Origin: Apostichopus japonicus
Lineage: Eukaryota; Echinodermata; Holothuroidea; Aspidochirotida; Stichopodidae
Length of the DNA stretch: 64,000 nucleotides
Assembly: GCF_037975245.1 (NCBI RefSeq)
Contig: NC_092576.1
Coordinates: 14,712,611-14,776,610, forward strand
Direction: 5' to 3'
Below the pieces are notes generated by a model. That model worked only from the letters and a program-made list of their open reading frames with translations, was not told the DNA's origin and ran no database searches. Below, in pieces: positions 42,201 through 53,739 of the stretch (the stretch's first letter is position 1; each line of letters begins with the position of its first letter). Made by a program: the position numbers and the translations under genes.

Positions 42201-45200
42201 CTCTCTGTTTCTTTTCAGGGGGTAAGTATTTATCATGATTAAAGATTGCAGATACATGTTATTACATATTCCCCTTTCAAAAAGAAGCCACCAGAGAAAT
42301 CAATTCCTGTTAATTTTTGATTTTCATCATCAACATTGTCAATGAAAAATTATAATTTGCACAAAATTCTTTATTTTCATGTATACACAATTTGAATGAA
42401 ATATTATAATATGCACAACAATGGTAACACAAGATTTAATACAATAACAACTTTATCGATGATATGAATGACAAGTACAGTCAAGATAGAACAATTGTTT
42501 GGAAACTAAGTTGTTACTTTATTATTTAAACATTAATAATATGGACCAGGGATATGAATTCTTGTTCTTTTTTCATTATTTAAGGAAATGTAACAATTGC
42601 CACAGCATTGGTAACGCACAACGAACATGTTTATCGAATACATGGATCGCAATGTCTATGAAGATAGAACGATTGTTGTTATTAATTTGTAGCTTTAACA
42701 TTTAACCATTGACGATATGCGCTAGTGAGGTGAAGATCAAAAACAAGGAATAGGCTACAGAAAACTGTTTTACTTGTTGTAAACGTTCATTTTAAAGACG
42801 CTGTGTTTGTCTGTTTACTAGGATCCATTTCTCTATTAAAAGATGATAAGTTCTTTTCTCCTTTCTATGTTTTTTTTTTTTTTTTTTCAGTCGGTAAGTC
42901 TTTTACATGAGTTACGTTTGTGTATACTCATGATTATCAAATCCCTGTTCAAAGAAACCATCAAGCAGGAGAATTAATTCATATTAATTCCTTATTTCAT
43001 ACATAATATTAATGGAAATGTTTTATTTAACAACATTGTTTAATAGTTTAATTCAATAACATGTTCATCGATTATATGATGTCAAGTTCAATGAAGATAG
43101 AACGGTTGTTTTGAAATGAATTTGTAACTTTAATATTTAACTATCAATGTATCAGTTAGCCAGGTTTAGAGACACAAACAGTGGAAAGCTAATGATAACT
43201 AATGATTTCAAATGTCATAAACTTATATTTTACAGTCACTGTGCTTGTGTCTTTGCTGTTTTTTCTCTATTATATGACAATTTGTTCTTTCCTTCTTTCT
43301 CTCTGTTTCTTTTCAGGGGGTAAGTATTTATCATGATTAAAGATTGCAGATACATGTTATTACATATTCCCCTTTCAAAAAGAAGCCACCAGAGAAATCA
43401 ATTCCTGTTAATTTTTGATTTTCATCATCAAAATTGTCAATGAAAAATTATAATTTGCACAAAATTCTTTATTTTCATGTATACACAATTTGAATGAAAT
43501 ATTATAATATGCACAACAATGGTAACACAAGATTTAATACAATAACAACTTTATCGATGATATGAATGACAAGTACACTAAAGATAGAACAATTGTTTGG
43601 AAACTAAGTTGTTACTTTATTATTTAAACATTAATAATATGGACCAGGGATATGAATTCTTGTTCTTTTTTCATTATTTAAGGAAATGTAACAATTTCCA
43701 CAGCATTGGTAACGCACAACGAACATGCTCATCGAAAACATGGATCGCAATGTCTTTGAAGATAGAACGATTGTTGTTATTAATTTGCAGCTTAAACATT
43801 TAACCATTGACGATATGCGCTAGTGAGGTGAAGATCAAAAACAAGGAATAGGCTACAGAAAACTGTTTTACTTGTTGTAAACGTTCATTTTAAAGACGCT
43901 GTGTTTGTCTGTTTACTAGGATCCATTTCTCTATTAAAAGATGATAAGTTCTTTTCTCCTTTCTATGTTTTTTTTTTTTCAGTCGGTAAGTCTTTTACAT
44001 GAGTTACGTTTGTGTATACTCATGATTATCAAATCCCTGTTCAAAGAAACCATCAAGCAGGAGAATTAATTCATATTAATTCCTTATTTCATACATAATA
44101 TTAATGGAAATGTTTTATTTAACAACATTGTTTAATAGTTTAATTCAATAACATGTTCATCGATTATATGATGTCAAGTTCAATGAAGATAGAACGGTTG
44201 TTTTGAAATGAATTTGTAACTTTAATATTTAACTATCAATGTATCAGTTAGCCAGGTTTAGAGACACAAACAGTGGAAAGCTAATGATAACTAATGATTT
44301 CAAATGTCATAAACTTATATTTTACAGTCACTGTGCTTGTGTCTTTGCTGTTTTTTCTCTATTATATGACAATTTGTTCTTTCCTTCTTTCTCTCTGTTT
44401 CTTTTCAGGGGGTAAGTATTTATCATGATTAAAGATTGCAGATACATGTTATTACATATTCCCCTTTCAAAAAGAAGCCACCAGAGAAATCAATTCCTGT
44501 TAATTTTTGATTTTCATCATCAACATTGTCAATGAAAAATTATAATTTGCACAAAATTCTTTATTTTCATGTATACACAATTTGAATGAAATATTATAAT
44601 ATGCACAACAATGGTAACACACGATTTAATACAATAACAACTTTATCGATGATATGAATGACAAGTACAGTAAAGATAGAACAATTGTTTGGAAACTAAG
44701 TTGTTACTTTATTATTTAAACATTAATAATATGGACCAGGGATATGAATTCTTGTTCTTTTTTCATTATTTAAGGAAATGTAACAATTTCCACAGCATTG
44801 GTAACGCACAACGAACATGCTCATCGAAAACATGGATCGCAATGTCTTTGAAGATAGAACGATTGTTGTTATTAATTTGCAGCTTAAACATTTAACCATT
44901 GACGATATGCGCTAGTGAGGTGAAGATCAAAAACAAGGAATAGGCTACAGAAAACTGTTTTACTTGTTGTAAACGTTCATTTTAAAGACGCTGTGTTTGT
45001 CTGTTTACTAGGATCCATTTCTCTATTAAAAGATGATAAGTTCTTTTCTCCTTTCTATGTTTTTTTTTTTTTTTCAGTCGGTAAGTCTTTTACATGAGTT
45101 ACGTTTGTGTATACTCATGATTATCAAATCCCTGTTCAAAGAAACCATCAAGCAGGAGAATTAATTCATATTAATTCCTTATTTCATACATAATATTAAT

Positions 45201-48200
45201 GGAAATGTTTTATTTAACAACATTGTTTAATAGTTTAATTCAATAACATGTTCATCGATTATATGATGTCAAGTTCAATGAAGATAGAACGGTTGTTTTG
45301 AAATGAATTTGTAACTTTAATATTTAACTATCAATGTATCAGTTAGCCAGGTTTAGAGACACAAACAGTGGAAAGCTAATGATAACTAATGATTTCAAAT
45401 GTCATAAACTTATATTTTACAGTCACTGTGCTTGTGTCTTTGCTGTTTTTTCTCTATTATATGACAATTTGTTCTTTCCTTCTTTCTCTCTGTTTCTTTT
45501 CAGGGGGTAAGTATTTATCATGATTAAAGATTGCAGATACATGTTATTACATATTCCCCTTTCAAAAAGAAGCCACCAGAGAAATCAATTCCTGTTAATT
45601 TTTGATTTTCATCATCAACATTGTCAATGAAAAATTATAATTTGCACAAAATTCTTTATTTTCATGTATACACAATTTGAATGAAATATTATAATATGCA
45701 CAACAATGGTAACACAAGATTTAATACAATAACAACTTTATCGATGATATGAATGACAAGTACAGTCAAGATAGAACAATTGTTTGGAAACTAAGTTGTT
45801 ACTTTATTATTTAAACATTAATAATATGGACCAGGGATATGAATTCTTGTTCTTTTTTCATTATTTAAGGAAATGTAACAATTGCCACAGCATTGGTAAC
45901 GCACAACGAACATGTTTATCGAATACATGGATCGCAATGTCTATGAAGATAGAACGATTGTTGTTATTAATTTGTAGCTTTAACATTTAACCATTGACGA
46001 TATGCGCTAGTGAGGTGAAGATCAAAAACAAGGAATAGGCTACAGAAAACTGTTTTACTTGTTGTAAACGTTCATTTTAAAGACGCTGTGTTTGTCTGTT
46101 TACTAGGATCCATTTCTCTATTAAAAGATGATAAGTTCTTTTCTCCTTTCTATGTTTTTTTTTTTTTTCAGTCGGTAAGTCTTTTACATGAGTTACGTTT
46201 GTGTATACTCATGATTATCAAATCCCTGTTCAAAGAAACCATCAAGCAGGAGAATTAATTCATATTAATTCCTTATTTCATACATAATATTAATGGAAAT
46301 GTTTTATTTAACAACATTGTTTAATAGTTTAATTCAATAACATGTTCATCGATAATATGATGTCAAGTTCAATGAAGATAGAACGTTTGTTTTGAAATGA
46401 ATTGGAACTTTAATATTTAACTATCAATGTATCAGTTAGCCAGGTTTAGAGACACAAACAGTGGAAAGCTAATGATAACTAATGATTTCAAATGTCATAA
46501 ACTTATATTTTACAGTCACTGTGCTTGTGTCTTTGCTGTTTTTTCTCTATTATATGACAATTTGTTCTTTCCTTCTTTCTCTCTGTTTCTTTTCAGGGGG
46601 TAAGTATTTATCATGATTAAAGATTGCAGATACATGTTATTACATATTCCCCTTTCAAAAAGAAGCCACCAGAGAAATCAATTCCTGTTAATTTTTGATT
46701 TTCATCATCAAAATTGTCAATGAAAAATTATAATTTGCACAAAATTCTTTATTTTCATGTATACACAATTTGAATGAAATATTATAATATGCACAACAAT
46801 GGTAACACAAGATTTAATACAATAACAACTTTATCGATGATATGAATGACAAGTACAGTAAAGATAGAACAATTGTTTGGAAACTAAGTTGTTACTTTAT
46901 TATTTAAACATTAATAATATGGACCAGGGATATGAATTCTTGTTCTCTTTTCATTATTTAAGGAAATGTTACAATTTTGACAACATTGGTAACGCACAAC
47001 GAACATGCTCATCGAAAACATGGATCGCAATGTCTTTGAAGATAGAAAGATTGTTGTTATTAATTTGCAGCTTAAACATTTAACAATTGACGATATGCGC
47101 TAGTGAGGTGAAGATCAAAAACAAGGAATAGGCTACAGAAAACTGTTTTACTTGTTGTAAACGTTCATTTTAAAGACGCTGTGTTTGTCTGTTTACTAGG
47201 ATCCATTTCTCTATTAAAAGATGATAAGTTCTTTTCTCCTTTCTATGTTTTTTTTTTTTTTTCAGTCGGTAAGTCTTTTACATGAGTTACGTTTGTGTAT
47301 ACTCATGATTATCAAATCCCTGTTCAAAGAAACCATCAAGCAGGAGAATTAATTCATATTAATTCCTTATTTCATACATAATATTAATGGAAATGTTTTA
47401 TTTAACAACATTGTTTAATAGTTTAATTCAATAACATGTTCATCGATAATATGATGTCAAGTTCAATGAAGATAGAACGTTTGTTTTGAAATGAATTTGT
47501 AACTTTAATATTTAACTATCAATGTATCAGTTAGCCAGGTTTAGAGACACAAACAGTGGAAAGCTAATGATAACTAATGATTTCAAATGTCATAAACTTA
47601 TATTTTACAGTCACTGTGCTTGTGTCTTTGCTGTTTTTTTCTCTATTATATGACAATTTGTTCTTTCCTTATATCTATCCGTTTCTTTTCAGGGGGTAAG
47701 TATTTATCATGATTAAAGATTGCAGATACATTTTATTACAAATTCCCCTTTCAAAGAAGCAACCAGTGATATCAATTCTTGTTACTTCTTTGTTATCATC
47801 ATCAACAATGTCAATGAAATATTAAAATTTGCACAACATTGGTAACGCACAATTTAAGACAATTAAATGTTTATCGATTATATGAATAACAAGTTAAATA
47901 AAGATAGAACAATTGTTTTGAAATTAAGTTGTTACTTTAATATTTAAACATTAATGATATGGACCAAGGATATAAATTCTTGTTTATTTTTCATTATTTA
48001 AGCAAATGTAACAATTTCCACAGCATTGGTAACGCACAACGAACATGATTATCGAATACATGGATCGCAATGTCTATGAAGATAGAACGATTGTTGTTAT
48101 TAATTTGTAGCTTTAACATTTAAACATTGACGATATGCGCTAGTGAGGTGAAGATCAAAAACAAGGAATAGGCTACAGAAAACTGTTTTACTTGTTGTAA

Positions 48201-50330
48201 ACGTTCATTTTAAAGACGCTGTGTTTGTCTGTTTACTAGGATCCATTTCTCTATTAAAAGATGATAAGTTCTTTTCTCCTTTCTATGTTTTTTTTTTTTC
48301 AGTCGGTAAGTCTTTTTCATGAGTTACGTTTGTGTATACTCATGATTATCAAATCCCTGTTCAAAGAAACCATCAAGCAGGAGAATTAATTCATATTAAT
48401 TCCTTATTTCATACATAATATTAATGGAAATGTTTTATTTAACAACATTGTTTAATAGTTTAATTCAATAACATGTTCATCGATAATATGATGTCAAGTT
48501 CAATGAAGATAGAACGTTTGTTTTGAAATGAATTTGTAACTTTAATATTTAACTATCAATGTATCAGTTAGCCAGGTTTAGAGACACAAACAGTGGAAAG
48601 CTAATGATAACTAATGATTTCAAATGTCATAAACTTATATTTTACAGTCACTGTGCTTGTGTCTTTGCTGTTTTTTCTCTATTATATGACAATTTGTTCT
48701 TTCCTTCTTTCTCTCTGTTTCTTTTCAGGGGGTAAGTATTTATCATGATTAAAGATTGCAGATACATGTTATTACATATTACCCTTTCAAAAAGAAGCCA
48801 CCAGAGAAATCAATTCCTGTTAATTTTTGATTTTCATCATCAAAATTGTTAATGAAAAATTATAATTTGCACAAAATTCTTTATTTTCATGTATACACAA
48901 TTTGAATGAAATATTATAATATGCACAACAATGGTAACACACGATTTAATACAATAACAACTTTATCGATGATATGAATGACAAGTACAGTAAAGATAGA
49001 ACAATTGTTTGGAAACTAAGTTGTTACTTTATTATTTAAACATTAATAATATGGACCAGGGATATGAATTCTTGTTCTTTTTTCATTATTTAAGGAAATG
49101 TAACAATTTCCACAGCATTGGTAACGCACAACGAACATGCTCATCGAAAACATGGATCGCAATGTCTTTGAAGATAGAACGATTGTTGTTATTAATTTGC
49201 AGCTTAAACATTTAACCATTGACGATATGCGCTAGTGAGGTGAAGATCAAAAACAAGGAATAGGCTACAGAAAAACTGTTTTACTTGTTGTAAACGTTCA
49301 TTTTAAAGACGCTGTGTTTGTCTGTTTACTAGGATCCATTTCTCTATTAAAAGATGATAAGTTCTTTTCTCCTTTCTATGTTTTTTTTTTTTTTTTCAGT
49401 CGGTAAGTCTTTTACATGAGTTACGTTTGTGTATACTCATGATTATCAAATCCCTGTTCAAAGAAACCATCAAGCAGGAGAATTAATTCATATTAATTCC
49501 TTATTTCATACATAATATTAATGGAAATGTTTTATTTAACAACATTGTTTAATAGTTTAATTCAATAACATGTTCATCGATAATATGATGTCAAGTTCAA
49601 TGAAGATAGAACGTTTGTTTTGAAATGAATTTGTAACTTTAATATTTAACTATCAATGTATCAGTTAGCCAGGTTTAGAGACACAAACAGTGGAAAGCTA
49701 ATGATAACTAATGATTTCAAATGTCATAAACTTATATTTTACAGTCACTGTGCTTGTGTCTTTGCTGTTTTTTCTCTATTATATGACAATTTGTTCTTTC
49801 CTTCTTTCTCTCTGTTTCTTTTCAGGGGGTAAGTATTTATCATGATTAAAGATTGCAGATACATGTTATTACATATTCCCCTTTCAAAAAGAAGCCACCA
49901 GAGAAATCAATTCCTGTTAATTTTTGATTTTCATCATCAAAATTGTCAATGAAAAATTATAATTTGCACAAAATTCTTTATTTTCATGTATACACAATTT
50001 GAATGAAATATTATAATATGCACAACAATGGTAACACAAGATTTAATACAATAACAACTTTATCGATGATATGAATGACAAGTACAGTCAAGATAGAACA
50101 ATTGTTTGGAAACTAAGTTGTTACTTTATTATTTAAACATTAATAATATGGACCAGGGATATGAATTCTTGTTCTCTTTTCATTATTTAAGGAAATGTTA
50201 CAATTTTGACAACATTGGTAACGCACAACGAACATGCTCATCGAAAACATGGATCGCAATGTCTTTGAAGATAGAAAGATTGTTGTTATTAATTTGCAGC
50301 TTAAACATTTAACAATTGACGATATGAGCT
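33201..50330 (+). repeat. array segment 6, ~1,095-bp TCG-GGG repeat, microexons 35-66
   Basis: Start positions. TCG: 33,262, 35,332, 36,429, 37,470, 38,566, 39,604, 40,698, 41,793, 42,891, 43,983, 45,078, 46,172, 47,266, 48,303, 49,400. GGG: 33,689, 34,722, 35,758, 36,856, 37,896, 38,993, 40,030, 41,124, 42,219, 43,317, 44,409, 45,504, 46,597, 47,693, 48,729, 49,826. One AAG at 34,295 replaces TCG. Intron lengths alternate: about 423 nt after TCG and about 608 or 667 nt after GGG. Units measure 1,092-1,098 bp, except three of 1,037-1,041 bp. The T tract before TCG varies from 9 to 18. Copies are almost identical, so this is the youngest part of the array. Recurrent 68-codon frames starting METKLLLYYLNINN are intron sequence. 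Confidence 0.88.
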
Positions 50331-51260
50331 AGTGAGGTGAAGATGAAAATCAGGGAATTTGCTACAAAAAAGTACATATTTTACTTATAATAAACGTACA
50401 TTTTAAAGACGCTGATTTTGACTTTTTACTAGGATCCATTAACTATATTAAAAGTTCTTTTCTTCTTTGTATGTAATTTTGTTTCAGAAGGTAAGTCTTT
50501 TTCATGAGTTACCTTTGTGTATACTTATTAATTTCAAATCCCTCTTCAAAGAAACCAACAGCCAGGGAATTCAGTTCTAATCAATTCCTTATTTCGTACA
50601 TAATATTAACGGAATCTTTTTCATTTAACAACATTTGAAATAGTTTATACGTTAACATTTTATCGATTATAAGATGACAAGATCAATGCAAAAGAACGAT
50701 TGTTTTGAAATTAAGTTGTTACTTTAATATTTAAACATTAATCATATGGACAAGGGATATTTATTCCTTTTTATTTTTCATTTTTAATGAAATGTTATTA
50801 TTTTCACAACTTTGATAACGCACAACGAACATCTTTATCAGGCACGGAAAACTAGTTGTTACAGTTATAGTAAACTGACATTTTAACGTCACTGTGCTTG
50901 TGTTTTTACTGTTTTTCTCTGGTATATGATGTTTTTTTTTACTTCTTTCCATCTGTTCGTTTCTTTACAGCCGGTAAGTCTTCATCATTATTAATATTTG
51001 TGGAACCATGTCATTATCTGTTCCAACGAGGTCAATCACTTCCTGTAAATTCTTTATTTTCATGTATACACAATTTGAATGAAATATTATAATTTGCACA
51101 ACATTGGTAACGCACGATTTTAATACAATAACATGTTTATCGATGATATGAATGACAAGTTAATGAACATACAATGATATGTTTGTAAGCTAGTGAGGTC
51201 AAGAGCCAAAAGCAGGCAAAAAGTGACGGAAAACTAGTAAAATGACACTTTAAAGTCATT
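50331..51260 (+). repeat. array segment 7, last microexons 67-68
   Basis: Microexons: AAG 50,488-50,490 and CCG 50,971-50,973. The intron between them shares diagnostic sequence with the intron between microexons 1 and 2 (CAACAGCCAGGGAATTCAG, GGACAAGGGATATTTATTCC), and the spacing is 483 against 485 nt. Array-like sequence fades out near 51,260, just before the GATA tract. Confidence 0.85.
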
Positions 51261-51382
51261 GTACTATAAAGAAAAATATTTTTCTACTGTTAAAACCTTT
51301 TAGAATGTATTATGAATGAAAAAACAGATTATTTATCTTATACAATATTTATATATATATATATATATAGATAGAGAGATAA

Positions 51383-52125
<743 letters not shown>

Positions 52126-52165
52126 TAAAGAGCGTACTGCAAAACGGTATTCTCTTAGCACAAGC

Positions 52166-52166
<1 letters not shown>

Positions 52167-52222
<56 letters not shown>
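52167..52222. repeat. (TA)n microsatellite
   Basis: 56 bases of uninterrupted TA, 41 bases after the GATA tract. Confidence 0.95.
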
Positions 52223-52226
<4 letters not shown>

Positions 52227-52385
52227 TGGTTGGTTGGCGTCCATCTTGGCGCAGAGTGATCTATGTCCAGTGGACAAAGCGGAATATGTGTTGATACTAG
52301 TTGAGACTAGTGGAACACTAGTAGTTGTAACTCGGAGTTTCACGCGTTATAGCGATCGTCAGACAACTGATAGTTTCAAGATATG

Positions 52386-52712
52386 TTATGATACACCTCG
52401 TATTACGCTTCCACCCGAAGGTGCTTCAGCAGACTAAGGAAATCCTTAGTCGGAAATTATCGATGTTCCAAGTTTTTGTGCGTGGAAGGACACCGGCGAA
52501 ACTCGCCTTCTCTTTTCGAATAGTGCCCTGAAGTAACGAGGCAGGGGTGTGTCCCCTCCGAAGGACGTGAGTAACGCTTTCCACGTGTAGCCACTTTCCT
52601 ACCACGTGAAAGGAGCGGGGTGAAAATTGGTGTCAGTGTCGACACCGAGGTTTGAACCAGGGACCTCAGGTACTGCAGATGTGTACTCTCCCGTTCTGCC
52701 ACCTCACCGCTC
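52386..52712 (-). mobile_element. tRNA-derived SINE with target site duplication
   Basis: On the minus strand the element starts with a tRNA-like head, with A-box-like TGGCAGAACGG (52,701-52,691) and B-box-like GGTTCAAACC (52,658-52,649), the correct spacing for internal Pol III promoters. It is bounded by a direct repeat: 52,366-52,385 and 52,713-52,732 agree at 19 of 20 positions (ACTGATAGTTTCAAG then A/T then TATG). This is a target site duplication of the length expected for LINE-driven integration. The body is not recognised. There is no long A tail. Confidence 0.75.
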
Positions 52713-52788
52713 ACTGATAGTTTCAAGTTATGCTCCATGAATATATAGGATCCTCGTCGGGATTACCGGGGATTATAGGGTTGTTGGT

Positions 52789-52936
52789 GTATTGTTCTTC
52801 TGCCAGCGTATTCTCTTTTGCGTTCGTTTTGTTGGTGGGTTTGTTCGACTTTCTTTGGTGTTCGGCTGTTGGTGTATTCTCTTTTGCGTCCGTTCTTTTG
52901 GTGGTTTTTTTTAATACGCTGGCAGAAGAACAATAC
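52789..52936. mobile_element. 148-bp MITE with perfect 24-bp terminal inverted repeats
   Basis: Positions 52,789-52,812 and 52,913-52,936 are perfect reverse complements (GTATTGTTCTTCTGCCAGCG at the left end). Between them are two imperfect copies of GTATTCTCTTTTGCGT followed by a TTGGTGG-like piece. There is no coding capacity, so it is a non-autonomous DNA element or a fold-back element. It ends 65 bases before the candidate exon at 53,002. Confidence 0.75.
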
Positions 52937-53001
52937 AAATGTTACTGCTGCAATCTTATTTTAGTATGTTCATTTTATCTGTTCTTTCTTTGCATTTACA
53001 G

Positions 53002-53031
53002 GCCAACTGATATGAGGGGGAGACTTTGCAG
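53002..53031 (+). CDS. 30-nt candidate exon 3' of the microexon array
   Basis: A strong pyrimidine tract ending CTTTGCATTTACAG precedes 30 nt, then TTTGCAG|GTATTG as donor. The length is a multiple of three. Only phase-2 entry is open (PTDMRGRLC plus a split AG codon); phase 0 stops at the third codon (53,008) and phase 1 at the fourth. The last microexon CCG joined in phase 2 gives an Arg codon. In that phase it also joins the exon at 56,692 without a stop. If the array is instead read in phase 0, this exon would end the protein after two residues. Confidence 0.45.
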
Positions 53032-53568
53032 GTATTGAAATGTTTGCCTATTGGTACCGATGAGGTGATACCAGTTAGATACATATTATTTTTTCGCCTT
53101 TTGATGAACCTTGAATGAAATTCAATCATGTTGGTTTGCCTGCAGCTAAACAAGCTTTTTTAAAAGCGCGAATTATGGGAATAGCGAGTAGCCATTACGA
53201 GCAAAATATATGGAAGTATCAAAGAGACAGAGAAAATAGCTTCAGAAAGATGGAGACAAGAACATCATTTAGTATGAACACCATTGTTCTTACAATAATA
53301 GCATTGTAACAGACCTATAGAATGAAAAAACGAGTAGCGATACAAATATAAAAATATAGCACTATAACTGAGTGTATTTGTAATGTGCATATGTTATGTG
53401 TGTTGGATGTCATGTGAATATAATTAAAACAAATGATAAATCTCACATGTAAAGAAAAAAACAGAGCAAACAAAGCAAGCATTGTAAACTAAGCAAAAGA
53501 AAGGAATACCAAAAGAATGATATAAATGAGGAGCAAAAATGTAAAAAAATAAAAATAAAACCTAATTT

Positions 53569-53570
<2 letters not shown>
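53032..53570. other. non-coding, candidate intron
   Basis: No supported gene. AT-rich before the TA microsatellite. Confidence 0.4.

Positions 53571-53655
<85 letters not shown>
53571..53655. repeat. (TA)n microsatellite
   Basis: 85 bases of TA, ending six bases before the tRNA-like sequence. Confidence 0.95.
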
Positions 53656-53659
<4 letters not shown>

Positions 53660-53661
53660 CA

Positions 53662-53734
53662 GCGTCCATGGCCTAGTTTGTTAGGGTGTCCGCGTACAAA
53701 GCGGGAGGTCCGGGTTCGAATCCCGGTGGAGGCT
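53662..53734 (+). tRNA. tRNA-like sequence, anticodon-position triplet ACA; pseudo-tRNA or SINE head
   Basis: The 73 bases fold as a tRNA: acceptor GCGTCCA with TGGAGGC (one G-G mismatch), D arm GCCT/GGGT, anticodon stem TCCGC/GCGGG with a seven-base loop GTACAAA, and T arm CCGGG-TTCGAAT-CCCGG. The B box GGTTCGAATCC is perfect. The triplet at 34-36 is ACA, which would read a Cys codon, but unmodified A34 for Cys and G at 32 are not normal, and the acceptor is mismatched. A T6 terminator follows. It is enclosed by TA microsatellites, so I favour a tRNA-derived SINE or tRNA pseudogene over a working tRNA gene. Confidence 0.55.
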
Positions 53735-53739
53735 GGACG

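Larger units (their letters stand above)
13456..51260 (+). repeat. tandem array carrying 68 candidate 3-nt microexons
   Basis: The region is built from related AT-rich modules with recurring blocks such as AACATGTTTATCGA, GAAGATAGAAC and GGTAACGCACAA. Every module family that reaches a splice core shows the same arrangement: pyrimidine tract, CAG (one TAG, at 14,404), three bases NNG, then GTAAGT (GTGAGT at three sites). The sequence after the donor is shared between families too (ATCATGATTAA or CATGAGTTACG or ATCATTATTAA). The triplets are identical within a family and differ between families, so whole modules were copied. Introns between neighbours range from about 0.38 to 0.8 kb. I see no transposon or long microsatellite inside, and no long coding frame; frames of 60-74 codons that recur are copies of intron sequence. 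Coordinates of each microexon are given in the segment entries below. Confidence 0.85.

Noticed and set aside
36038-50312. Recurring 68-codon frames starting METKLLLYYLNINN, eleven copies
   Set aside because: They lie in the intron after the GGG microexon and recur only because the module is duplicated. They have no signal, motif or upstream splice context, and the older modules do not keep them.
13456-51260. CRISPR array
   Set aside because: The repeats are hundreds of bases long, the spacers are related, and the surrounding DNA is eukaryotic.
13456-51260. Centromeric or plain satellite DNA
   Set aside because: Mixed module families and higher-order repeats would fit a satellite, but conservation of a complete acceptor-3 nt-donor core at all 68 sites is not expected of one. 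I keep it as the null hypothesis.
52730-53038. 102-codon plus-strand frame over the MITE
   Set aside because: It spans the inverted-repeat element and a splice-like acceptor. The hydrophobic composition comes from T-rich element sequence.
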